In this document: positions 1-6,802 of the stretch, piece by piece | Layout: each line of letters begins with the position of its first letter | Position numbering within the stretch: position 1 is the stretch's first letter | Assembly: GCA_910585455.1 (NCBI GenBank) | Contig: CAJUEL010000003.1 | Span: forward strand, 88,806-152,805 | DNA from: an uncultured Eisenbergiella sp. | Lineage (GTDB): Bacteria; Bacillota; Clostridia; Lachnospirales; Lachnospiraceae | Direction of reading: 5' to 3' | DNA: 64,000 bases | Position numbers and translations under genes: made by a program | Notes under the pieces: generated by a model | Told to the model about the DNA's origin: nothing | Seen by the model: only the letters and a program-made list of their open reading frames with translations | Database searches by the model: none

Positions 1-128
1 ATTTTGTAGAGCTTCAGAACAGGCTTACAGATGAATTGATTTGTATACGGAAACCACAAGGAAAAAGAACAATAATAGAGTTTAATGATGATGAAGCAAA
101 GGAACTTGACGAGTTATTTAAAATTTGA
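1..128 (+). CDS. C-terminal end of an unidentified protein (5' partial)
   Basis: An open frame enters from the left edge and stops at TGA 126-128, giving the last 41 residues. The tail is charged and ends in DEAKELDELFKI. No domain is recognisable from so little. The stop codon lies inside the left arm of the first dyad (121-185), so the dyad may act on this gene's 3' end. The composition matches the AT-rich mobile element. Confidence 0.5.
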   Translation, partial: FVELQNRLTDELICIRKPQGKRTIIEFNDDEAKELDELFKI

Positions 129-185
129 ACATTTTCATCTACTATAAGGAAATATCTCTATAGTAGTTATATATGTTCAAAATTT
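121..185. repeat. Dyad 1 of three related inverted repeats
   Basis: Inner arms CTACTATA (139-146) and TATAGTAG (159-166) surround a 12-nt loop. Outer arms GAACAT (127-132) and ATGTTC (173-178) are extended by AAATTT on both sides. The inner core is shared with dyads 2 and 3 while the outer arms differ but remain complementary. It sits between the stop of the left-edge gene and the start of the first Cys-rich gene. It could be a hairpin RNA, an operator or a recombination/replication site. Confidence 0.75.
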
Positions 186-205
186 ATTAAATGAGGACAA
201 TCAAA

Positions 206-424
206 ATGAAAAAAGGATATATTAAGCATGGAGATATAATAGTGACCATGACAGGCGATGTATGTTGTACAAGAGATGACTGCCCATATATTGATGATAT
301 GGGAGTATGTAGAAATATCAATGCAAAATGTGAATACGAAAAACAGAGATATGACGCATTATTACATTATGGATTCGCTGATGATAAGCCAGTAACAATG
401 GAACTGAGATATAGGAACAGATAG
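206..424 (+). CDS. Small Cys-rich protein, probable zinc binder (paralogue of the one at 1880)
   Basis: The protein has 72 residues starting at ATG 206, which has GAGGA about 8 nt upstream. An ATG at 191 in frame lacks a ribosome site and does not align with the paralogue. The pattern HGD, then V-C-C-T, DCPYI, GVC and KCEY is shared with the protein at 1880-2062 and supplies about six Cys, so a small metal-binding fold is likely. It has no signal peptide or membrane segment. The family is not recognised. Two copies in 2 kb of a mobile element, both near primase genes, suggest a nucleic-acid or regulatory role, but that is inference. Confidence 0.65.
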   Translation: MKKGYIKHGDIIVTMTGDVCCTRDDCPYIDDMGVCRNINAKCEYEKQRYDALLHYGFADDKPVTMELRYRNR

Positions 425-440
425 AATAATAGCAAAATAA

Positions 441-513
441 AAAAGTTGACTATTGACTATATTCATCTGCTATATATAAAAACTTTTAAAGTAGATGTAA
501 TTAGTCAAATTTT
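441..513. repeat. Dyad 2 of three related inverted repeats
   Basis: The inner arms CATCTGCT (464-471) and AGTAGATG (490-497) contain one G-T pair. The outer arms TTGACTA (446-452) and TAGTCAA (502-508) extend as A/T-rich sequence to 441 and 513. The architecture matches dyads 1 and 3, with a different outer-arm sequence. Confidence 0.7.
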
Positions 514-523
514 GAGGAAAATA

Positions 524-589
524 AAAAATTGGACAATTCCATCTACTATATATAAAAGACTCTATAGTAGATATAAATGTCCAATTTTT
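524..589. repeat. Dyad 3 of three related inverted repeats
   Basis: This is the most perfect copy. The inner 10-bp arms ATCTACTATA (541-550) and TATAGTAGAT (563-572) have no mismatch. The outer 12-bp arms AAAAATTGGACA (524-535) and TGTCCAATTTTT (578-589) also have none. A plain terminator is unlikely because the duplicated inner core is conserved between three copies. Confidence 0.8.
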
Positions 590-639
590 GAAAAAGGCTA
601 GTAAACAAAGGGATTATAAGCCTACGGCGTTGCCCATCC

Positions 640-655
640 AACGGCTTACGCCGTT
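640..655. other. Short perfect hairpin AACGGC-TTAC-GCCGTT
   Basis: A 6-bp stem (640-645 with 650-655) has a TTAC loop. The upstream ACGGCG (624-629) can pair alternatively with CGCCGT (649-654). Apart from the dyads and the hairpin at 807-851, the 425-891 spacer holds nothing else I can identify. Confidence 0.4.
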
Positions 656-806
656 GTCTGCCGAGAAATAAAAAAATACATAGTGTTTATATTGATGTTC
701 GCAGGATTTAGAAAATTTGTTTAAGTCACTAATAATTTTGAGCCTCTTTATCATAAAAATCTGATTATAAATTCCACATCACAATCATATATACATTTTT
801 TTATTT

Positions 807-851
807 CACGGCAAGGTATGGCGCGTAGCGACATACCGCCAGGGAACCGTG
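807..851 (+). promoter_or_regulatory. Nested stem-loop in the primase leader
   Basis: The outer stem is CACGG (807-811) with CCGTG (847-851). The inner stem is GGTATG (815-820) with CATACC (832-837). The loop (GCGTAGCGA) is echoed just outside as GCGTAGCAC (851-859). The element ends about 40 nt before the primase start, so it would be in its 5' leader. Known riboswitch classes are not recognised. Confidence 0.4.
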
Positions 852-891
852 CGTAGCACAATACCAATACTGAAGGAGAATATATAGATAA

Positions 892-1230
892 ATGGGATTT
901 GAATATAAAGAAGAATTAAAAGAGTTACTACCTGATTATATGGAACTATTAGAAGAACAGGGAAAGACAGAAAATAGGGGTAATGATTACTGGACATGTC
1001 CATTTTGTGATTCTGGCAATAAACAAAATAATTCTGCCGCCTTTCATGTAATTGGCACAAAATTTCAATGCTTTTCGTGTGATGCACATGGAGATATTTA
1101 TGATCTGGTGGCACATATGGAGAATCTGCCAGACGATTGGAAGAAACATTATAACCGTACATTGAAAATCATGCGTCCTTATCTGGACGGTGGCAAGCCT
1201 AAAAAGAACAGGGAAGAATATGTTCCATAA
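892..1230 (+). CDS. Primase N-terminal part with CHC2 zinc finger (cut by in-frame TAA)
   Basis: The encoded 112 residues contain the CHC2 zinc-ribbon of DnaG-type primases, with Cys36, Cys39, Cys60 and Cys63 (WTCPFC then FQCFSC), which contacts template DNA. The frame stops at TAA 1228-1230, but the same frame is open again from 1231 to 1860 and encodes the expected continuation (YFIKRGLGRETIDRF, then a TOPRIM core). One base change from CAA would restore a 322-residue primase. The ribosome site AAGGAG lies 13 nt from ATG, as it also does for the ClpX gene. Either the gene is broken or the two halves are made separately. Confidence 0.8.
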   Translation: MGFEYKEELKELLPDYMELLEEQGKTENRGNDYWTCPFCDSGNKQNNSAAFHVIGTKFQCFSCDAHGDIYDLVAHMENLPDDWKKHYNRTLKIMRPYLDGGKPKKNREEYVP

Positions 1231-1860
1231 TTTTTAAAGCAAATTGAAGACTATACAGACTATCTACATAAGTGTCATGAGAATGTAGAACAAACAGATT
1301 ATTTTATAAAGCGTGGATTAGGCAGAGAAACTATTGACAGGTTCAATTTGGGGTATGATCCAGAAAAGAGAGTTGCAACTATTCCCTATAATCCTGATTG
1401 TAAAGGATATGTACATCGTATTTTGTGGGAGAGTGATAATAAATATTGCAAATTTGGAAATGAGATATTCAATATAGATGTGCTCTATTCAGAAAGTATT
1501 GAAAAACTTCTATTTGGCAGAGATGATTATGTATTCATTGCGGAAGGTCAGATTGATGCAATGTCTTTTGAAGAAATAGGATTGAGTGCTATCGGACTTG
1601 GCGGTGTGAATGAAACGAAAAAACTTATTGAATTACTGAAAGAGAAGGCAACAGAGAAAATACTTGTCATGGCATTGGATAATGATAAAGCTGGCAGACG
1701 AGCAACAGGGAAATTTATTGAGGAACTTGCGGAAGCTGAGTTGGATCAGAAGTTTATTGCTATCAGTGATTTGTATGGACGATACAAAGATTCTAATGAA
1801 TTTTTAATTGCTGATAGAAAAGGATTTGTAGAAAGAATGAATGAGATAGTACATAAATAA
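1231..1860 (+). CDS. Primase TOPRIM part, same frame downstream of TAA 1228
   Basis: The open frame runs from 1231, immediately after the TAA; the first usable start inside it is TTG 1348. It carries the TOPRIM catalytic signature of primases: the glutamate motif in FIAEGQIDAMSF and the metal-binding D-N-D in VMALDNDKAGRR. The region before TTG 1348 matches the linker that normally joins zinc finger and catalytic core, so the natural product was one protein with the 892-1230 segment. I see no ribosome site before TTG 1348. The C-terminal helicase-binding domain of DnaG is absent, as in many phage primases. Confidence 0.75.
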   Translation, partial: FLKQIEDYTDYLHKCHENVEQTDYFIKRGLGRETIDRFNLGYDPEKRVATIPYNPDCKGYVHRILWESDNKYCKFGNEIFNIDVLYSESIEKLLFGRDDYVFIAEGQIDAMSFEEIGLSAIGLGGVNETKKLIELLKEKATEKILVMALDNDKAGRRATGKFIEELAEAELDQKFIAISDLYGRYKDSNEFLIADRKGFVERMNEIVHK

Positions 1861-1879
1861 AAGGTTGGAGAAATTAGAA

Positions 1880-2062
1880 ATGGAGCAAAATTTTATTATA
1901 CATGGTGATAATGTTATCACTATAAATGGAAATGTGCGTTGTACAAATGCAGATTGCCCATATATCAATTATGTAGGGTGCTGTACAGGAGATGTTGAGA
2001 ACTGTGAATACAGACAACAGAAAAATGATGCGTTCTTAAATTATAGGTTTGATGGTATTTGA
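1880..2062 (+). CDS. Small Cys-rich protein, paralogue of the protein at 206
   Basis: The product has 60 residues from ATG 1880, with GGAG at 1866-1869. A TTG at 1865 is in frame, but the paralogue aligns only from the ATG (MEQNFIIHGD against MKKGYIKHGD). Shared signature: HGD, a G-x-V-x-C-T block, DCPYI, G-x-C and NCEY. The conserved cysteines imply a bound metal. It follows the TOPRIM segment by about 20 nt and is probably co-transcribed with it. Function unknown. Confidence 0.65.
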   Translation: MEQNFIIHGDNVITINGNVRCTNADCPYINYVGCCTGDVENCEYRQQKNDAFLNYRFDGI

Positions 2063-2132
2063 TTGTGATAGGTTTGGCAATCTGACGATTGCTCACTGCT
2101 TATTTTTTGGATGAAGAAGGAGAAAAAGGATT

Positions 2133-2708
2133 ATGACTAAATTACAGAAACTAATTGACATAGCGAATAGGGAATATGATGGACACTTTACATTGATGAA
2201 GTTCACGACTGATTGGGGTTGCTGTTTTGGCACTCTGGATAATACTTTAATGTCAAGCTATAAAATGTCGCATGGTAAAACAATGAGTGAAGCAATTAAA
2301 AAATGTATTGCAAACAGGACAGACATTTATATCATAAACTGTATGGAAAAAGGCAAAATGATACATATTTACGATAAATTTGGTAATGCATCTAATCTGT
2401 TTTCAGGTGATGAGATAAAAGTCATCCGGCAAAGCAAAAAAGAAAGCACAGGCATATATCTTGGTGAATGCCGCAAATACCGTGAATTCGGTCACTGGTA
2501 TTTTACTGATGAAGAACATGATCCAGATGATTATTGTAACTATTATTATTCTAATGGTAATAAGAAATATCTTTCGATAGATGAAGCGTACTATGGGAAA
2601 GAATTAAGGATCAGTGATGCGTCTGCAAGTACAAGGATTGATGAAACGTCCATAGACAGGATTGTTGTATTGGAGCATAAAAAGATCATTGATGCAGAAA
2701 AGGTTTAA
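2133..2708 (+). CDS. Hypothetical protein, 191 residues
   Basis: The gene starts at ATG 2133 behind GAAGGAG. The protein is soluble and mixed alpha/beta. It has an aromatic-rich central stretch (FGHWYFTDEEHDPDDY) and a C-terminal half rich in Lys and Ile. No catalytic motif or known domain is recognised. It lies between the primase region and clpX, all on one strand, so it belongs to the early/replication block of the element. Confidence 0.6.
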   Translation: MTKLQKLIDIANREYDGHFTLMKFTTDWGCCFGTLDNTLMSSYKMSHGKTMSEAIKKCIANRTDIYIINCMEKGKMIHIYDKFGNASNLFSGDEIKVIRQSKKESTGIYLGECRKYREFGHWYFTDEEHDPDDYCNYYYSNGNKKYLSIDEAYYGKELRISDASASTRIDETSIDRIVVLEHKKIIDAEKV

Positions 2709-2822
2709 TAATTAATGTGTTGGATGAAAAATGGGTTTGCTGAAATGGCTATACCATGAAATGTTATCGCTCAGAGTCACAATAATTATTTTGGGATACA
2801 GAAAAGGAGAATATAATAAAAT

Positions 2823-4043
2823 ATGGCAAAACAATCAGAAATATGTTTCCTGTGTGGAAAATCAACATCAGAAGTAAATCAGTTATTAAAAGGTAAATTC
2901 GGTTATGTCTGTGATTCATGTGTCCGTGAAGCATACGAAGTATTGAATTTTGAGGAAGAGGAAGAAATTTCTGAAAATATGCAGTTGGCTACACCGTCAC
3001 AGATAAAAGCTCATCTGGATCAATATGTCATTGGTCAGGATGAAGCAAAGAAAACGCTGGCTGTTAGCGTCTACAATCATTATAAACGTATCAGGCAGAA
3101 GAAAAAATCAGATATTGAGATTCAGAAATCTAATATCCTTATGATTGGCTCTACTGGTAGTGGAAAAACGTATCTGGCGCAGAGTTTGGCAAAATTTTTA
3201 GGGGTGCCCTTTGCTATAGCTGATGCTACTTCATTAACTGAAGCTGGCTATGTGGGCGAGGATGTGGAGAACATTTTATTGACATTGCTGCAGAACGCTG
3301 ATTATGACAATAAGCTGGCTGAAAAAGGGATTATTTATATTGATGAAATAGATAAGCTGGCGAGAAAAAGTGATAATGTATCAACTACCCGTGATGTTGG
3401 TGGCGAGGGTGTTCAGCAGGCACTTTTGAAAATCATAGAGGGTACAGTTGCAAGAGTTCCTTTATCTGGTGGTCGTAAGCATCCACAGGCTGAATGTGTA
3501 AATCTTGATACAAGCAATATCTTGTTTATTTGCGGTGGCGCTTTTGATGGATTAGAGAAGATAATACATAAGGGATCAGATAGTAAACCTATTGGATTTG
3601 GTGCTGATATTAAAGGTGCCCTTACTAAGGATACTTTGGATTTATCAGATGTGCAGCAATATGATTTAGTGAAATATGGTCTTATGCCAGAATTGATTGG
3701 AAGATTGCCTGTTATAACAACACTGAATCCATTATCTGAATCTGATCTTGTCAGAATACTCACAGAACCTAAAAATGCACTTACAAAGCAGTATGAAGAG
3801 CTACTTGCTATGGATGGTGTGAGTCTGGAATTTGAAGAGAATGCACTGAAAAGGGTTGCTGAACTGGCAATAAAAAAGAAAATCGGTGCAAGAGGTTTAC
3901 GCAGCATTATTGAAAAAGCAATGCAGGATGTAATGTATTCGGTTCCAGATATGTCGGATGTAACAAGAGTAGTAGTAACTTCCGGTGTAATTGATGGCAC
4001 TGAAGAGGATGTGTATGGTAACAGGAATAAAAAGATTGCATGA
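2823..4043 (+). CDS. clpX: ClpX homologue encoded by the mobile element
   Basis: This 406-residue protein is full length for ClpX, the AAA+ unfoldase that feeds substrates to the ClpP protease. In order it has a Cys4 zinc-binding domain (Cys8, Cys11, Cys30, Cys33), Walker A GSTGSGKT (109-116), pore loop GYVG (142-145), Walker B IYIDEID (171-177), the ClpX-specific RKH pore loop (218-220), the IGF loop that docks into ClpP (257-259), and a D2-like end. All key residues are present, so it should be active and able to dock on host ClpP. No clpP is in the element as seen here. It probably redirects host proteolysis or remodels the element's own complexes. Confidence 0.9.
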   Translation: MAKQSEICFLCGKSTSEVNQLLKGKFGYVCDSCVREAYEVLNFEEEEEISENMQLATPSQIKAHLDQYVIGQDEAKKTLAVSVYNHYKRIRQKKKSDIEIQKSNILMIGSTGSGKTYLAQSLAKFLGVPFAIADATSLTEAGYVGEDVENILLTLLQNADYDNKLAEKGIIYIDEIDKLARKSDNVSTTRDVGGEGVQQALLKIIEGTVARVPLSGGRKHPQAECVNLDTSNILFICGGAFDGLEKIIHKGSDSKPIGFGADIKGALTKDTLDLSDVQQYDLVKYGLMPELIGRLPVITTLNPLSESDLVRILTEPKNALTKQYEELLAMDGVSLEFEENALKRVAELAIKKKIGARGLRSIIEKAMQDVMYSVPDMSDVTRVVVTSGVIDGTEEDVYGNRNKKIA

Positions 4044-4065
4044 GGATTGGCAATAAAGGAGACAT

Positions 4066-4770
4066 ATGAGTGATAAATTTACAGTGATTGAATCAACGAA
4101 TGAAGATAAAAAGAAAGAAATGGATCGTATCAATAGAATTGCTAAATTGAATGAAATATGGGAAAGATACTTTTTCGATATGGTCATGAGCTACACAAAA
4201 GAATATGGGACTTTATATAAACTGCCGCAAGATAAATTAGCCAAAGTCGGATTTGCAGGCATTAAATATATTTGTTCATGCCGTGATGTTTCAAGAGAAA
4301 ATATACGGTTGGGTGTAGATGAGCCTAAAACATTACGACAAAATCAATATCGTTTTCAGTTGATAGACAATATATTTGGTGTTATTGGCTGTCTGACATT
4401 GAGAAATTTTGTAAATACGTTTACCATCGAAAAGGATTATAGTGGTGAAAAATGGCAGTGTAAAGATTACTTTTCCACAATGGAAGTTCTATCTCAAATG
4501 GATTGGGATAAACCAATAGGCAGAGATGAATTATCAGAATTGCTATGGGATTACGATAATGAGGATTTACGTCATGCGTATGTGGAGTTTACAACGGCTA
4601 TGAGTGCGATATATCGGGCGCAGACTGGCAAAGGGATAGCAGAAACGTGGCTTGATGATTTGGGGATTCCTACATATTCAGAAAATAAGGAAACGGGGAT
4701 TATGAGGAATAATCAGACAGGCGATATTATGAAGCCTAAAAAGGTAAGCCATATTCAGATTGTAAAGTGA
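4066..4770 (+). CDS. Hypothetical protein downstream of clpX, 234 residues
   Basis: ATG 4066 follows AAAGGAG, 23 nt after the clpX stop, so the two are probably one operon. The product is soluble, helical and charged at its N-terminus (residues 1-25 rich in Lys and Glu). A CSCRDVS segment lies near residue 70. No motif points to a family. Operon placement makes a ClpX adaptor or substrate a reasonable but untested idea. Confidence 0.6.
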   Translation: MSDKFTVIESTNEDKKKEMDRINRIAKLNEIWERYFFDMVMSYTKEYGTLYKLPQDKLAKVGFAGIKYICSCRDVSRENIRLGVDEPKTLRQNQYRFQLIDNIFGVIGCLTLRNFVNTFTIEKDYSGEKWQCKDYFSTMEVLSQMDWDKPIGRDELSELLWDYDNEDLRHAYVEFTTAMSAIYRAQTGKGIAETWLDDLGIPTYSENKETGIMRNNQTGDIMKPKKVSHIQIVK

Positions 4771-4896
4771 GTCAGATGATATTTATATGGTTGGTTAGTT
4801 TAATCAGTAAAGAGAATCATAAGGGTATTCCTTGTCTCTGCCATTAAAATAATTTGACCCACCCACAATGCTAAGTGCAGAAATGGAAGAATATAT

Positions 4897-5445
4897 ATGG
4901 GATATTTAGTAGCGAGATTTAGATATAGTACAAAGTGGTGCTATAGATATGAGATATCATTAAGGGAATCATACAGAGAAGGTGGCAAAGTAAAGAAGAG
5001 GGAAATTTACTTAATGACCTATTACCTGCCTTGGGTTACGAATAATTCGTCCCACCCACAAATTGACAGAGAATATCCAGAGCAATACGAAAATATTTCC
5101 CCCACCCACATGAAATATTTTACCGAGGATAAGTCATTAATGGGGAGAATAGTTGAAAAAGTTAAGCAATCAGAAATTAAAAGGTTAAAGAAAATCGAGT
5201 TGAGAAAAGAATTATTTGACTTTTGGTGTGACCAGATTAAACATATTACAGATACTTTTTGCAGGGATGAAAATAACCAGATGAATTTCTTTTATTTTGT
5301 AAATAACCAGATGGGAACAATAGATTATGTAAGGTATTCAAAAGAATATTTTTATCAAAATGAAGATAGGTTCAGAAAAAGAATTAGCGAACTTTATATT
5401 GAATTTATAAAAGAGAATGAGCATAAGGAGGGCACCAACAATTAA
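4897..5445 (+). CDS. Hypothetical protein, 182 residues
   Basis: The start is ATG 4897 behind GGAAG. The N-terminal part is Tyr/Arg-rich, the middle is basic (KKIELRKEL) and the C-terminus is acidic and helical. An NNQM tetrapeptide occurs twice near residues 128 and 137 because of a 13-nt direct repeat (5271-5283 and 5299-5311). No domain is recognised. Its stop overlaps the proposed start of the next gene. Confidence 0.55.
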   Translation: MGYLVARFRYSTKWCYRYEISLRESYREGGKVKKREIYLMTYYLPWVTNNSSHPQIDREYPEQYENISPTHMKYFTEDKSLMGRIVEKVKQSEIKRLKKIELRKELFDFWCDQIKHITDTFCRDENNQMNFFYFVNNQMGTIDYVRYSKEYFYQNEDRFRKRISELYIEFIKENEHKEGTNN

Positions 5446-5698
5446 CAACACAAAGATTCAATACTTATCAGTAGCAGATACGAAAATCTATAAAGTCAAG
5501 AATATTGACTTTTGCAATTTAACCATTGAAGCATCCGAAACAGATTTATCTATCAGTGATGTACCTGAGAATAAAGTGTTTCCGCTTGAAGAATTGGCAG
5601 AGTTTCAGATCAGGCTGCGTAATGGTAATGATAGCAGTAGGGTGGGAGAGATTATTAATTTCGTAGAGTGGATAAAAATACGTAGCATGATTGGATAA
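5417..5698 (+). CDS. Hypothetical protein, about 85-93 residues
   Basis: The ATG at 5417 has only a weak ribosome site. An excellent AGGAGG (5426-5431) lies inside this frame and is correctly spaced for an ATT codon at 5441, which overlaps the upstream stop (AATTAAC). ATT initiation is known for infC, so 5441 is possible. The protein is beta-rich and acidic. No family is recognised. It is the last plus-strand gene before the convergent cargo block. Confidence 0.5.
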   Translation: MSIRRAPTINNTKIQYLSVADTKIYKVKNIDFCNLTIEASETDLSISDVPENKVFPLEELAEFQIRLRNGNDSSRVGEIINFVEWIKIRSMIG

Positions 5699-5700
5699 AA

Positions 5701-5736
5701 CCAGTGCCTTTGATTGTGGGAGATCAAAGGCACTGG
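5701..5736. terminator. Strong hairpin between convergent genes
   Basis: A perfect 14-bp stem CCAGTGCCTTTGAT (5701-5714) pairs with ATCAAAGGCACTGG (5723-5736) around an 8-nt loop. It separates the plus-strand block from the minus-strand cargo. Neither side has a clean U-run, so termination is inferred from position and stability. Confidence 0.55.
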
Positions 5737-5765
5737 CTATTGAACAAAATTGATTTTAATATATA

Positions 5766-6389
5766 TTATCCATTATTTTTTAGAAGCATTATAATTGGTT
5801 CTATAATACCTTTTATTGCAATAATCAGGCTGCCAAGAGCAAGCAACATAGCCGTAATATTCTGGAAAAAAATTTTAAGTGGATTTTGTTTGTCATCTTG
5901 AAATGTAAAAATAGTTGTCTTTATTTTATAAATTATTTTTTTGAAATAACTAAATAAGATATTGCATTTCAAAAGCAGATAGACACAACAGTAAAATAAT
6001 CCAATACTTGACAATAGCGAAAAAACCAAAAGTTTCATGCCATATGTTTTGTGAACTAAAATTACAAGAAAGTTTAATGAATAAATAAAGCTGAAAACAA
6101 ATATTAATAGAAAAATAGTTTCTGCGATTATTCCACACACTGTTTTTAGATTTTTGGCGGTGATTATCCATGTTGCCAAAAATATTCCTGATAAAAGGGA
6201 AAATACGTAAGATATGCCATTTTTTTCTAATTGTAAAATAGCTAATATAAAATATAACATTCCTATGATTAAGCAAGCAAAATTTAAACAGGATTTCTTT
6301 TCACTTAAAAAACTGTGAATAAACTTTAGAATTAAAATAATATAAGTTTTCATTTTAACTGACATTCCTTCCACTTCATTTATGCACAA
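5766..6389 (-). CDS. Hypothetical membrane protein, cargo next to the HEPN gene
   Basis: The protein has up to 207 residues and about five hydrophobic segments: residues near 14-28, 35-52, 60-78, 85-112 and 118-138, with another close to the C-terminus. It is transcribed against the flanking element genes and in the same direction as the HEPN gene (6803-8296). The start is uncertain: Met at 6389, 6365 or 6353 are all possible, and the best ribosome site (GGAAGGA) suits 6353. No family is recognised. As part of a two-gene opposite-strand cargo block it could be a membrane effector or partner. Confidence 0.55.
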   Translation of the reverse strand: MCINEVEGMSVKMKTYIILILKFIHSFLSEKKSCLNFACLIIGMLYFILAILQLEKNGISYVFSLLSGIFLATWIITAKNLKTVCGIIAETIFLLIFVFSFIYSLNFLVILVHKTYGMKLLVFSLLSSIGLFYCCVYLLLKCNILFSYFKKIIYKIKTTIFTFQDDKQNPLKIFFQNITAMLLALGSLIIAIKGIIEPIIMLLKNNG

Positions 6390-6802
6390 ATCGGATGTGA
6401 AATATTTTTTAAATTTATCTTTCTGTATATGATAGACGTAATTGTAACATATTTTAATGAATTAGAAAAGTTTTCTATCAAAAATTATTCTTAAAGAGAA
6501 GTCGTGATTAATGATAAGTATATAATTGCCATAACGATGAAATTACTCTTTCAAGAAGTAGATGATATACAATATAAATGTGCTCTGTATAACTGTATTT
6601 TGGCTATATAGGGGCTTCAAATTTTCTGATTGAGGACACACCATACATTATATTTTATATCTGACAATTGTAACAATATTATTCGTATTTTTATCATGTT
6701 CACATATTCCGATTTGAAAACTGTAGGTTGAAATTATATATTCCTTATATGTAAAAAAATGGCAGAGGTTGATTGTTTCTATAGTACCTATATCTAAAAA
6801 AT
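6390..6802. other. AT-rich spacer without recognisable gene
   Basis: This 413-base stretch between the two minus-strand cargo genes contains no open frame of convincing length, no strong hairpin and no clear promoter. It must hold the promoter of the membrane-protein gene, but I cannot place it. Confidence 0.4.

Noticed and set aside
892..1860. Recoded genetic code in the element
   Set aside because: TAA, TAG and TGA all serve as normal stops in other element genes, so a single TAA in the primase is more likely a mutation or local readthrough.
5704..5901. Plus-strand open frame of 65 residues after the hairpin
   Set aside because: It is antisense to the membrane-protein gene and starts within the hairpin.
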